In this document: positions 47,454 to 57,681 of the stretch, in pieces
Layout: the number at the start of each line of letters is the position of its first letter
How positions within the stretch are numbered: position 1 is the first letter of the stretch
DNA from: Bog-159 sp963738375
GTDB lineage: Bacteria; Acidobacteriota; Terriglobia; Bryobacterales; Bryobacteraceae
Direction of reading: 5' to 3'
Length of the DNA stretch: 64,000 nt
Assembly: GCA_963738375.1 (NCBI GenBank)
Contig: CAVTWL010000002.1
Span: forward strand, 749,362-813,361
Notes under the pieces: generated by a model
Seen by the model: the letters and a program-made list of their open reading frames with translations, nothing else
Database searches by the model: none
Told to the model about the DNA's origin: nothing
Program-made: the position numbers and the translations under genes

Positions 47454-48740
47454 CTACCGCAGCGCCGCCAGTAAATCCCCGGTCTGCCGCGCTACTTCCC
47501 AACGGGCCTTTTCCACGGCGTACTGTGCGTCGTAGAACGCTCTCCACTTCCCGCTTTCTGCCACTCGCGACTCCTCCACCTGGCTCACTAAGATTCTCCC
47601 TTCCCGCAGTAATGCGAGATTCACCGACAACTGGTCCCGCGCTACGTCCAGATCCAGGCGCGCCACGTCGCGCTGCTCTTCCGCCTTTCGCAAATCCCGC
47701 AAACTCCTGTGCGTATCCGCCGTGATCTGGTTGCGCGTCTCCGCCAATTGGATCTTCAACTTCGAAGCTTCCGCATCGGCTTCCGCGGCGGCCGCACTCA
47801 CACCCGGTCCCGCCAGCACCGGCAGGGCGAACGAAAGACCGATCTCTGCATTGTTCGCCTGATATTGCAGAAAGTACTTTTGATAATGGTTGAAAGTCGC
47901 AAATAGGCTGTACTGCGCCACCAGGTCTGCATGCGGCAGCCGCGCCGCTTTGGCTCCCCTGCTTTCGAGACCCTTCGCCGCAATCTGAGATTCCAGCCGC
48001 CGAAGCTCCTTGTTCGATTCCAGTGCGCTCTTCACCGCTGCCTCCTCCGAGGCCGGCAGCGCTGGCGCGAGCCGTTCCTCCACCACAGCCTGCACGCGAT
48101 CCTCAGCGCAGTAACCCAGCACCATCGCCAGCGATGTCTCCGCCGTTTCCCGATCGGCATCCAACTCATCCGCCGCCTGTCGCGCGCGCGCCAGGTTTAG
48201 TTCTCCCCTCTTCGATTCCAAGGCTAGGGCCCGACCTTCTGCCACCCGGCTTTTCATCGTTGCGGCCGCTTTCTGCGCGCTGTCCACCTCTTGCCGCGCC
48301 ATCTCACCCGCGCGAGCCGCGCGCTCTGCATCCAGAAACAGCGTGGCGGTGCGGTAAGCCACATCGTCCCTCTTGGATGCCGACGCAATGCCGGCCCCCC
48401 GCGCCTCCTCTTTCGACCGCGCTACCGCATAACTCTGTTGCCGGTTGAACAAATACTGCGACGCGCGCGCCTGCACAATCGACGGCGCCGATCCGTCGAT
48501 GCTCATCGGAAACCCGTAAGTGTACGCCAACCCGCTTCCCACCGAGACATGGGGTGCGAACGGGTCTTTCTGCACGCGCACGACGGCTTGCGCCTTCACC
48601 TCATCCAGCCGCGCCATGGCGATCTCCGGGTTTTGCTGCAGCGCTCGCTCCACCGCCTGCCGCAGCGTCATGGTGTGTACTTCGGCGCGCAGCGCAAAAC
48701 CGCACCAAGCCAGCGCGATCGATCGGGTCAACGTCGACAT
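47454..48740 (-). CDS. TolC-family outer-membrane efflux protein
   Basis: 428 aa with an N-terminal export signal (MSTLTRSIALAWCGFALRAE). The OEP pattern is present twice: TLRQAVERALQQNPEIAMAR at the start, then long helices rich in Ala, Glu, Arg and Gln, LALPVLAGPGVSAAAAEADA and KAEEQRDVARLDLDVARDQL near the end. Such proteins form the outer channel of tripartite efflux or type I secretion systems. No partner pump or adaptor is in the window. It lies 50 bp from the GntR gene on the same strand and may be part of its transcript. Confidence 0.88.
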   Translation of the reverse strand: MSTLTRSIALAWCGFALRAEVHTMTLRQAVERALQQNPEIAMARLDEVKAQAVVRVQKDPFAPHVSVGSGLAYTYGFPMSIDGSAPSIVQARASQYLFNRQQSYAVARSKEEARGAGIASASKRDDVAYRTATLFLDAERAARAGEMARQEVDSAQKAAATMKSRVAEGRALALESKRGELNLARARQAADELDADRETAETSLAMVLGYCAEDRVQAVVEERLAPALPASEEAAVKSALESNKELRRLESQIAAKGLESRGAKAARLPHADLVAQYSLFATFNHYQKYFLQYQANNAEIGLSFALPVLAGPGVSAAAAEADAEASKLKIQLAETRNQITADTHRSLRDLRKAEEQRDVARLDLDVARDQLSVNLALLREGRILVSQVEESRVAESGKWRAFYDAQYAVEKARWEVARQTGDLLAALR

Positions 48741-48789
48741 GCTGGTATTGTCTCAGGTGTCGAGGATCGCGCACAAAACCCGGCTGCGG

Positions 48790-49515
48790 CTACTTTCGAA
48801 ATCGCCGGATGGTCAGCGTATGCCGGTCTGAGCGGTAAAAACCGATCACGTATACTGCCGCCTTGCCCGCTGTGGAAAACAGCACCTGCCGGATGCGCAG
48901 CACCGGCGCCCCCGCGTGGATTGCCAGTAGCTCCGCAACCCGCGAACCCGCCGGCGTCGCATCCACTTCTTCATCCGCGTATTGCAACTCGATGCCGTAC
49001 TCTCGCTCTAGCGTCGCGAATAGGGATCTTCGCTCCAGCGGCAGGTTCAGGAGGCTGCCAAACTCCTCGGCGGAGAAATAACAAACCTCAACCGCGAAAG
49101 GCTGTTCGCCGGATTGCCGAAGCCGCTCCAACTTCACCAGCCGGCTGTTGGCCGGCAACGACAAGCGGGCCGCCGCCTCTTGCTCGTTCTCCACAATAGT
49201 GGCGCAAAGAATTCGCGAACGCGCCGGCAATCCCCGGCTCGCCATTTGCTCGGTGAAACTCGCCAATCGGTTGAAGTGAATTCGCGGCAGGGCCACGAAC
49301 GTCCCCGCGCCCCGCCTGCGGTCCACGAGTCCTTCATGTTCCAGTTCCGCCAGCGCATGCCGCGCCGTCATGAGGCTCACTTCGTGACTGCGCGCGAGTT
49401 CGCGCTCGGATGGCACCGCGTCACCCGGCTGCAACTCGCCGGCCTCAATGCGCTTGCGTAGCGCGTATTGGATGCGCCGGTACGCGGGGGCATCCGAATC
49501 TGTCTTTTGCAGCAT
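48790..49515 (-). CDS. GntR-family (HutC/UTRA type) transcriptional regulator
   Basis: 241 aa. The N-terminal winged helix is RRIQYALRKRIEAGELQPGD, then VPSERELARSHEVSLMTARH and GLVDRRRGAGTFVALP. The C-terminal UTRA effector domain runs to the end with LERLRQSGEQPFAVEVCYFS and VLRIRQVLFSTAGKAAVYVI. Effectors of this group are sugar phosphates, histidine derivatives or fatty acids. The gene is divergent from a TonB-dependent receptor, and palindromic sites fill the space between, so it likely controls the receptor and itself. Confidence 0.93.
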   Translation of the reverse strand: MLQKTDSDAPAYRRIQYALRKRIEAGELQPGDAVPSERELARSHEVSLMTARHALAELEHEGLVDRRRGAGTFVALPRIHFNRLASFTEQMASRGLPARSRILCATIVENEQEAAARLSLPANSRLVKLERLRQSGEQPFAVEVCYFSAEEFGSLLNLPLERRSLFATLEREYGIELQYADEEVDATPAGSRVAELLAIHAGAPVLRIRQVLFSTAGKAAVYVIGFYRSDRHTLTIRRFRK

Positions 49516-49576
49516 CAGCCTTCCGTTCCTGGCCGCATCTCGCCGTGCTTGCAGCGGTTTGCGGTCGATTCGACCT

Positions 49577-49796
49577 GCTATAGAGCTTTCCGCGGTTAGC
49601 TGCTATAGAGCGCCAACGATGGTATTTTACCCCGAACACCCGCTTAGATTCCAGATATTTCCACGCTTGCCTATTTTTTCCTCTTGACGTCAGGTTACAA
49701 CCGGAATTATACTTCCCCCATAGCAGGTTTCTGCTATATAGCTGTTTCGTGGGGTTTTTGGCGAGCATGGCAAGCGACATAGCACTGCGATATAGC
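49577..49796. promoter_or_regulatory. Array of GCTATATAGC-like palindromes (predicted GntR operators)
   Basis: Five related 10-mers occur in the GntR/TonB-receptor intergenic region: GCTATAGAGC at 49,577 and 49,602, a perfect palindrome GCTATATAGC at 49,733, GCGACATAGC at 49,774 and GCGATATAGC at 49,787. The perfect copy lies about 20 bp after a promoter -10, a classic blocking position. The first two are 25 bp apart and lie close to the GntR start, which fits autoregulation. Confidence 0.6.
49684..49713 (+). promoter_or_regulatory. Predicted sigma-70 type promoter of the TonB-dependent receptor
   Basis: TTGACG at 49,684-49,689 and TATACT at 49,708-49,713 with an 18-bp spacer, facing the receptor gene. 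It would give a leader of about 145 nt, which includes three of the palindromic sites. Confidence 0.5.
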
Positions 49797-49864
49797 ACTA
49801 TGCTCGTTGCAACGGTGGCCGGAGAGGCTCTTCCCTCTCCTCAACTAAACGGAGGTCTTATCTC

Positions 49865-52800
49865 GTGAAACTTCGAACGTTGTTTCAAAGTTGCAGAGCA
49901 TTGGCTCTATTAGCCATGGCCTGCGCGCTGGCCGGATCCGCCTGGGGCCAGCAGGTGACTGCGGCAATTACCGGCACCATTACCGATCCCTCGGGGTCTC
50001 CCATTGCCGGCGCCAAGGTGGCCGTCAAGGACTTGGACCACGGGGTTGTTTATCCCGCCGAAACCAACGCACAAGGCTCTTACAGCTTGCCCCGCCTGCC
50101 CATCGGCCGTTATGAAGTTCGCGCGGAATCCCAGGGATTCCAGACGTCCTTGCAGCCTTCCGTAACCCTCGACGTCGACCAAACCGCCCGTGTCGATTTC
50201 CAGATGAAAATCGGCAGTGTCTCTGAAACGGTCGAGGTAACCAGCGCCGCTCCCCTATTGGAGACGGAAACCACACAACTCAGCACCGTGATCGATTCCA
50301 ACACCACGGAAAACCTGCCCCTGGGCTCCCGCAACTACGCCCAGTTGACCCTCCTTGCACCCGGCGCTGTCACTCCCAACCCCAATGGCTTCACCAACGG
50401 CATCACCACTGGCCTGGGCCCCGGCGGCAACGATTCCTCCCGGCCCTATATCAACGGCAATCACGAACAGGCCAACAACTTCCTGCTCGATGGCTTGGAC
50501 AACAACCAAGTCTCCGACAACCTGATGGGTTACACCCCCAATGCCGACGCCATCGCCGAATTCAATATGATCACCCAGAACGCCTCGGCCGAATTTGGCA
50601 ACTTCGAAGGCGGCATCATCAATACCACCATCAAGTCCGGCACCAACCAGTATCATGGCGATGTCTTCGAATTCTTCCGCAACAATGTCCTCAATGCAAA
50701 TTCCTGGGAAAACAACTGGAACAACCTCGCCAAACCCGCCCTTCGCTGGAATCAGTTTGGCGGTATCTTCGGCGGACCTATCAGGAAAGATAAGTTGTTC
50801 TTCTTCGTCGACTATCAAGGTCAGCGCCTCGATACTCCCACTTCGCTTGCTACTGCCAGCGTGCTTAACCCCCGCCGAGCGTACGGGTGACTTCTCGGCG
50901 TTGCTCACCGCTGCCACTCCTTACACCCTTACCAACCCTTCGCCAACAATGCTCCGTTCTCCGGAAACAAGATTCCGCAAAACATGATCGACCCGGTGGC
51001 CAAGAACCTCTTCGCCTCCGGTTTCTATCCCACGCCCAACACGGCCGGCACCAACAACGGCCTGCAAAACAACTACTTGTACGCCAATACCTCGGCCATC
51101 AATCAGGATCAGGGCGACATCAAGGGCGATTACAACCTGAGCGCCAACGACCGCATTTCGGCCCGCTATTCGCGGCTCTGGGCCAATGATCCATCCGCCA
51201 ACTGCTTTAAGCTTTTCGACGACGGTTTCGTTTATGACAACGCCCACAGCGGCGTTGGTAACTGGACCCACACCTTCAGCCCGAACATGGTCAACGAAGC
51301 GCGCATCGGCGTCAACTACGTCCTGGTCAACAACGGCGACGATCGCCAAGAGCGGATTCGGCAATTTCGGCGAAACCCTCGGTATCGCTAACTCCAACAT
51401 GGTTGGACCTGGCTTGCTGGGCCTCAACTTCAGCAACGGCTATGCCTCCAGCATTGGAAGCAATATCGTGGGTAGCCAGCAACTTTTCGCCAGCACCGTG
51501 ATTCAGGCCGACGACACCGTGGTCATCACCAAGGGCGCCCACACTTTCCACATCGGCTTCCAGTTCTTCCGCGAACGCATCAATGTTTACTATGCCGGCA
51601 ACAACGGGAACCAGGGACAAATCGGCTTCACCGGCCAATATTCCGGAACCGGTGAGACCGACTTCCTGCTCGGCTTGCCCGCCAGTTACGGCGGCGGCAG
51701 CGCGCAGAATGGCACGTGGGGCCAGCGCTCCAGCATCTTCGCCGGCTTCGTGCAGGACGATTACCACGTCACGCAGGGACCTCACGCTGAATATCGGACT
51801 GCGGTACGAAAACCATACGCCCTGGGTGGAGGTGGACAACCGGCAGGCGAACTTCGGTCTGTTCAGCGGCACGGTCTATCTGGCCGGCCAGAGCTGCCCG
51901 TTCAGCAACTGCCGCGCCCTGTACAACTCTTACAACGCCGGCTATGATTTCCAACCGCGTCTTGGGTTCGCGTGGAGCCCCAGGCACCGGGCGGCAAGAC
52001 CGTATTCCGCGGCGCTTACACCCTGTCTTCCTATCTGGAAGGCACCGGAACCAACCTGCGCTTGCCCATGAATCCGCCGGTCAGACAGCCGAACTTCGGC
52101 GCATCTTACTCGGTCGCCGCCGATGGACCGCTGCCTCCCACCACTACCGATCAGGGCTTGATCATCCCGCCGGCCGGCAACCCCTTCCAGGGCGCGGAAC
52201 TTCGCCTTTGGAATCCGAACGACAAGCCCGCCGCCGTGCAGCAGTGGAACTTCAGCATCCAGCACCAGTTCTCGAATAACACCACACTGCAGGCTAGCTA
52301 TGTGGGACAGCACGGCACGCACCTGATGGAGCCGGAACTGTACTCGCAGAGCCGTCCTGAACTCCAACGGCACCACTTCGCCGAGCCCGTATATCTCGGG
52401 AAATCCTACGCTCGCCAACGAGATCGGCTTCATCGCCGGTACCGTAGTCTGCCGGCACGCAGGAATACAATGCGTTACAGGCCGTCTTCCAAAAGCGCCT
52501 CAGCCATGGATTGCAGGGCCAGGTCGCTTACACCTATTCCAAATGCATGACCGACAACGGCGGTTACTACGGTAGCTGGGGCGGCCAAGCTTGGTTTGGT
52601 CCGACGTACTGGCAGAACCTCTACGATTCGAAAGCCGAGTGGGGGCCCTGCTACTACGACCAGACACAGAACCTGACCACTTACATACTGTACGAGCTGC
52701 CTTTCGGCAAGGGACGGCAGTTCGGCAAGAACGCCAATCCCGTTCTCAACGCCATCGCCGGCGATTGGAACGTTTCGGCACGATCCTGACCTCCCACACC

Positions 52801-53212
52801 GGTTTCCCCATGACGCCTTATACCTGGAACGATACGTCGGGGACCGGCATCTCCGACGTGTTTACCATCCGCGCCAATTGCGTCGCGCCGGGCAAAATCC
52901 TCAACACCAACTACTCCGGCGGCGGCATTCAATGGTTCGATCCAAACTCCTACGCCACGCCCGCGAATGGCACCTTTGGCAACTGTGGAAACGGAGTGGT
53001 GCGCAGCCCGGGGAGGGCGACATGGATCTCAGCGTGCAAAAAGATTTTCCCGTCACGGAAGGAAAGAAATTCCAGTTCCGCGGGGACTTTATCGACTTGA
53101 TGAACCACCCCATCTTCAACTCGCCGGGCCTCACGCTCGGCGGGGGATTGGGCGTGATCACCGCACGCAAGGACCGCGCAACATCCAGCTTGCCTTAAAG
53201 TTCATTTTCTAG
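49865..53212 (+). CDS. Oar-like TonB-dependent receptor, multiply frameshifted
   Basis: About 1,100 aa when joined, from the GTG at 49,865 with CGGAGG 9 bp upstream. Signal peptide at residues 1-29, then a carboxypeptidase-regulatory-like domain (AAITGTITDPSGSPIAGAKV), a plug region (NNFLLDGLDNNQVSDNL and GGIINTTIKSGTNQYHGDVF) and a large barrel with FRNNVLNANSWENNW, FFVDYQGQRL and VQQWNFSIQHQFSNNTTLQA. It ends with NIQLALKFIF, the terminal beta strand with aromatic last residue. Frame breaks are seen near 50,880, 51,350, 51,780, 51,985, 52,370, 52,780, 53,020 and 53,165. The family imports large molecules or acts as an adhesin. Probably controlled by the divergent GntR regulator. Confidence 0.9.
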
Positions 53213-53233
53213 ACCCCACACGCGGCAGGACTC

Positions 53234-53264
53234 GGGGAGCCGGAACGGCGGCTCCCCTTTTTTT
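53234..53264 (+). terminator. Intrinsic terminator after the TonB-dependent receptor
   Basis: Perfect 9-bp stem GGGGAGCCG / CGGCTCCCC with a 6-nt loop, followed by seven T. It ends exactly where the next gene's first ATG begins. The mirrored arm holds an equivalent hairpin with another loop. Confidence 0.88.
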
Positions 53265-53276
53265 ATGCAGCTTACA

Positions 53277-54226
53277 ATGGAGCTAGTGAAACTTTTTTTT
53301 CTCGGCACGTTGGCCGTAAGCTTGCTACCGGCCAGATCCGCGCAGCAACTTGCCGAGTCGGGTCATTGCCGCGAAGCTTTGCCCCTGCTGAAACCGGACA
53401 TCACGAAGACTAACGCGCCCGAGATGCGGAAACGCCTTGGCGTGGATGGCGTCCGCTGTGGCATGACACTCGACCAGATGGGCGCAGCGCTGGAATTTCT
53501 AAGCGGCCTCAACAAGAGTTTCCCCGGAGATCCGGAAGTTCTCTACCGTCCGTCCACGTATTCTCGGATTTGTCGATTCGCGCTTCGCACAAGCTGTTGC
53601 TCCGCGCCTTCCTCTTACCAGGTACACGAACTCAACGCGGAGTCCATGGAGACGCAAGGCAAATGGAGCGACGCTGAAGGCGGAATATCGCGAGGTGCTG
53701 AAGCGCGATCCGCAGGTGCCGGGCATTCACTATCGCATCGCCCGCCTGCTGCTGTCCGCGCCGCCGCCCGAGGCTGCGAAAGGCGAAGGCGGTGCCGGCG
53801 TTCCACCTGAGGCTGCGGCGCGAAAGGAATTGGAAGAAGAATTGAAGATCGACCCGCACAACGCCGGCGCGGAATACGTGCTCGGCGAACTTGCCCGCCA
53901 GGATGGCAAAGACGCGGAGGCCATCGATCGTTTCGGCCGCGCAGCCAAACTGGACGCCGGATTCGCAGGACGCCTTCATCGGCTTGGGCCGCACCCTGCT
54001 GACCGACAACCGCGCAGCCGACGCGATTACGCCGCTCGAAACCGCCGTCAAGCTCGATCCGGACAGCCCCGTCGCCCACTTCAGCCTGGCCACGGCTTAT
54101 TCTCGCACCGGCCGTAAAGCCGATGCGGATCGCGAGTTCGCGAGGCTGAAAGGCTTCCGAAAAGTTGCAGCAGACCAAGGAGCAGGTGCGCGAAGGCATC
54201 GCCGGCGCCCCCCCCAACAGCCTTAG
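53277..54226 (+). CDS. Exported TPR-repeat protein (left arm), frameshifted
   Basis: About 320 aa when joined; starts at 53,277 by comparison with the copy in the other arm. Signal peptide MELVKLFFLGTLAVSLLPAR. Then SGHCREALPLLKPDITKTN and several TPR units (ELKIDPHNAGAEYVLGELAR, then DGKDAEAIDRFGRAAKLDAG and TAVKLDPDSPVAHFSLATAY). Frame breaks at about 53,545, 53,680 and 53,965, and one near 54,160. The intact homologue is at 62,536-63,576; the two differ in about one residue in four. Such TPR proteins act as scaffolds outside the cytoplasm. Confidence 0.8.
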
Positions 54227-54236
54227 CCCCGCTCCG

Positions 54237-55064
54237 TCAATGCGTCATCGCATAGACCACATAGTTGACGCCGATCCGAATCGCCAGCGCCGAAAACTTC
54301 TCGGGATAGTGGGGTGCGTCCGCCCACTCCCAGGCGTCGCCTAAATCGGAGTTGTAGGATATCGCCACCATAACCCGGCCCTGATCGTCATAAATGCCGC
54401 GCCAATGCGCGCCGATGCCGCCGTCGTTCTTGTATCCCCGACCGCAAGTGCGCCTCCCCCGGTACCTGGTAGCGTTCTCATCGAAATCGTAAACCGTGTG
54501 AAAAATGGCGTCGCTGTCCTCGATCTCCACGATCGGCCGGTCCGGAAACACGCACTGCATGCGCTTCTCAAACACCTCCCATTCCAAGTTGCCGTGAAAA
54601 TCATCGGCCATAAAGAAGCCGCCGCGCAGCAGATACTCGCGCATCTCCTCCGCCTGCGCATCCGTCAGTCCCCACTCGCCCACCTGCACGGCGTAGAGCC
54701 ACGGCCAGTCGTAAGCGTCGCCCTCGTCCAGATTCACTGGCTGTTCCACCGAACGCACAGTGAATGCGCGTCAACCGTCGCAGCGCCTGCGAAAAGTGCC
54801 GGTCGGCGCGCGGATAGTCCTGCGTCCACAGCGACAGTCCCTCGCGCCAGTCGCCGTCGAAGCGGCCCGCGATAGCCGTCGTTCGGCCCCGGTGGATACA
54901 TCAGCCGGGCAAAGGCCCATTCGGCCGCTGATTCCAGTCCGCTGGCACTTCAAATCGGCTGTATTCGACACCGGGGAATTGGCGGAAGGGACGTTGGAAA
55001 GCGTACAAAGCGGCAAGCGACGCAACCCCCAATCCCGCTACGCAGAGCAGCTTCCGGATTCCAT
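54237..55064 (-). CDS. DUF4159 domain protein (left arm), frameshifted in 5' part
   Basis: About 270 aa. The start (ATG at 55,064) gives a membrane-anchoring N-terminus once a missing G is added (KLLCVAGLGVASLAALYAFQ in the right copy's frame). The main part in one frame is VNLDEGDAYDWPWLYAVQVG, then EEMREYLLRGGFFMADDFHG and VFPDRPIVEIEDSDAIFHTV, the DUF4159 core. It ends at 54,237, convergent with the TPR gene. The start overlaps the end of Maf. The family has a glutamine-amidotransferase-like fold and unknown function. Confidence 0.82.
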
Positions 55065-55615
55065 AGGGTGCGCCTTGCTTTGAGCATACCGTAAACCACC
55101 GCTATCGGCAGACCCATCACATTGAAGTAACACCCTTCGATCCGCTCCACGAATTTCGAAGCCAACCCCTGGATCGCATACGCCCCGGCTTTATCCAGGG
55201 GTTCGCCGCTCGCGGCATATTCCGCGATCTCCTGCTCCGCCAACGGCGCGAACCAGACGCTCGTCTCCGCACAATCTTCAATGATCTCCGTGGCCAAGCG
55301 CAAGCAGATCCCTGTCAATACTTCGTGCCGCCGCCCGGAGAGCAAGCGCAGCATCCGCCGCGCATCGGCCTCGTCCAGCGGCTTGGCTAAAATCTCCCCG
55401 TCGATCGTCACGGTGGTATCGGCTGCCAGCACCGTCTCGCCGTCCCTCAGTTCCGCCGCGCCTGCTTTTTCACGCGCGATGCGCTTTACATAATCCCGCG
55501 CCGTCTCGCCGGCCAAAGGCGTCTCGTCCACATCGTTCACACGCACCAAGAATGGAATGCCGGCCAGTTGCAGAATCTCGCGGCGGCGGGGCGATCGGGA
55601 AGCCAGCACCAGCAT
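54950..55615 (-). CDS. maf: Maf-like nucleotide pyrophosphatase (left arm)
   Basis: 221 aa as read. Maf proteins hydrolyse non-canonical or damaged nucleoside triphosphates. Motifs: LVLASRSPRRREILQLAGI at the start, ADTTVTIDGEILAKPLDEAD with catalytic Asp, and GEPLDKAGAYAIQGLASKFV. The right copy is 192 aa and ends at the equivalent of about 55,037; a missing G near 55,062 makes this one read 29 residues further into the DUF4159 gene. The residue in FVERIEG is Glu here and Gln in the other copy. Confidence 0.92.
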   Translation of the reverse strand: MLVLASRSPRRREILQLAGIPFLVRVNDVDETPLAGETARDYVKRIAREKAGAAELRDGETVLAADTTVTIDGEILAKPLDEADARRMLRLLSGRRHEVLTGICLRLATEIIEDCAETSVWFAPLAEQEIAEYAASGEPLDKAGAYAIQGLASKFVERIEGCYFNVMGLPIAVVYGMLKARRTLWNPEAALRSGIGGCVACRFVRFPTSLPPIPRCRIQPI

Positions 55616-55655
55616 CCTTCCATCTTTACCAGCTTTGCCCCCCGCCGTGGCAATC

Positions 55656-56693
55656 TCATTCCCACCGCCGTCCGTAAAACCAGAGCGACATCAGATACAA
55701 GCCAAACGTTGCCGCCAGCACCGCCGCTCCTTCACGAAATTCCAGAAATCCCAGCGACATTCCTCCCACTGCCTGCAGCGCGCCCACCGGCAGCAGCCTC
55801 CCGCCTGTGAATCGCCATCGCTGCTGCGGCAAGTTCAATAGCACCGAAGAGTGATGCCCAAGCGCCAACGCCGCCAATCCGAAAGTCAGACCGGGACCCA
55901 CATCCAGCGGCAAAAGCATCACCAGCAGTATGCTCAAAAACCCCATATCCTTCGCCGCCAGAATCTCCCACCCCGCCAGCGGCAGCAGGCGGTATCGCGT
56001 CAAACCTGCGCCCTCCGCCCCTACTTCCAATCCGAATAACGATTGCGCGTACGTGCTCATCGTCAGCGCCACCAGCAGGCTCAGGATCGCAAACGCTTCC
56101 CGCTCCCGCGCTGCCCCCAACAACCGATATAACCCGCCCCCCGCGCTCAACGCCAGCGCCGCATAGGTATCCAGCAAACTCAGCATCTGGCGCATGTCTT
56201 TGTGGACCATGCCGCCCAGCTTCCCCGGAAACTGAGGAATGTACCGCAACAGATTCCAATGCCGATCGCGCCTCGCCGCGCGGCTGCCCAATACCATCGC
56301 CAGTTGTATGCCTGCCGCTGCCGCGCAAAAGCCTAACGCCACCGCGGGCCGCGCCGTCCGCGCCAGTATCAAGATTGCGATCCACGTCACCGGGCTCAAC
56401 CCCAGGCTCGCCGCCCGCAGCCCCAACCGCTGCCGCGGCGAAAGGGGCCATAGCCCCAGCCGCGCGACAGGAATCTTCGCCAGAGGATCCGAAGACAGCG
56501 GAAACAGCATCAAAAAACCCACCAACAAAAAAAGCGGATAAGCGCTCTTGGGAGCGACCCCGCTATTTAGCGCCCCGTATGCCATCAGCGCCACGAACAA
56601 AAACAGATTGTTGACCTTGATCGATCCCAGCGTCCCCAGGTCGCGCCCCACCGCCCGCCGCACCGCTCCCAGGATGGCAATCACCGCGGCCAT
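55656..56693 (-). CDS. ABC-2-like permease B (left arm)
   Basis: 345 aa, intact, with about eight to ten membrane helices. It starts MAAVIAILGAVRRAVGRDLG and has PLSPRQRLGLRAASLGLSPV and DPLAKIPVARLGLWPLS, a pattern shared with permease A, so the two genes arose by tandem duplication. It would form a heterodimeric channel with permease A powered by the ATPase of the operon. Its ATG directly follows the stop of permease A. The copy at 60,190-61,229 is split by a 2-bp indel-like slip. Confidence 0.85.
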   Translation of the reverse strand: MAAVIAILGAVRRAVGRDLGTLGSIKVNNLFLFVALMAYGALNSGVAPKSAYPLFLLVGFLMLFPLSSDPLAKIPVARLGLWPLSPRQRLGLRAASLGLSPVTWIAILILARTARPAVALGFCAAAAGIQLAMVLGSRAARRDRHWNLLRYIPQFPGKLGGMVHKDMRQMLSLLDTYAALALSAGGGLYRLLGAAREREAFAILSLLVALTMSTYAQSLFGLEVGAEGAGLTRYRLLPLAGWEILAAKDMGFLSILLVMLLPLDVGPGLTFGLAALALGHHSSVLLNLPQQRWRFTGGRLLPVGALQAVGGMSLGFLEFREGAAVLAATFGLYLMSLWFYGRRWE

Positions 56694-57681
56694 TCAGGCC
56701 CGATCCCACTGCCGCCCGTAGTAAAACGCCGATGCCGCGCACCCCGCCGCGGCCAGCGCCACACCACCGGACCGCGCTGATGCTCCAAAAATCCCAGCCC
56801 CAAACCGAGCGCCGTCTGCATCGCGCCGAATGCCAGGTTCCCGCTCGCGAACCGCCACCGCTGCTGCGGCAGTTCCAACAATATCGAAGACTTGTGGCCC
56901 ACCGCCAGCGCCACCAGTCCGAACGTCAGCCCCGGCGCGTAATCCAGCGGCAACAACACCACGCATAGAATCGCCAGCAGCGCCGCATCTTTCGCCAGCA
57001 GAATCTCCCACCCGCGCAGCGCGCCAGCCGGTATCGCGTCACCCCCGCTCCTCCGTCCAGCCCGAATGGCGATTGCGCGCACGTGCTCATCGCCAATGCC
57101 GCCAACAGGCTCATAATCGAAAACGCGGCCGGGTCGGGATGCGCCGCAAAAATGCGATAGGCCGAGCCGCACAAGCTCAGCAGCGCTGCCGCATAAGGGT
57201 CCAGCAGGCTCAGCATCTCCCGCAAGTCTTTCCGGAACAGCCCGCCCAACCGTCCCGGCCAGTGCGGGATATCTCCCAGCATGTCCCAATGCGGATCGCG
57301 CTTCACCAGGGAGCGCCCCGCCGCCCGCATGGCCTGCATCGCCGACCCCAGCCCGCAGACCTCCAGCCCAGCCCCGCCTGCTTGGTCATCAGAAAGATCA
57401 GCATCGCCGCCCACGCCACCGGGCTGAACGCGAAACTGGCCAACCGCAATCCCAATCGTTGCCCGCGCGACAGGGGCCATACCGCCGCCCGCGCCGCCGG
57501 AATCTTGCTCAACGGATCCGCCGACAACGGAAACAGCAGCAGAAATCCGAACAGCACAAACAAAGCCTTCGCGCTGCCGCCCAGCAGCGCCAAACAGCAG
57601 GTGTTGGCTTTGAAAGAATCCGCTAAGTCCCGCCCGACCGCCCGCCCCCAGCGCTCCTAAGATTGCGCGGAGCGCAGCCAC
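56694..57681 (-). CDS. ABC-2-like permease A (left arm), frameshifted
   Basis: About 330 aa, broken by several indels; the copy in the right arm (59,197-60,189) is intact. Segments in different frames: FVLFGFLLLFPLSADPLSKI and PLSRGQRLGLRLASFAFSPV at 57,303-57,593, then LGGLFRKDLREMLSLLDPYA and SLLAALAMSTCAQSPFGLDG at 56,926-57,300. Breaks lie at about 57,590, 57,645, 57,370 and 57,025. Some differences from the right copy are substitutions, so they are not all read errors. The GTG start overlaps the ATPase 3' end by 25 bp. Confidence 0.8.
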
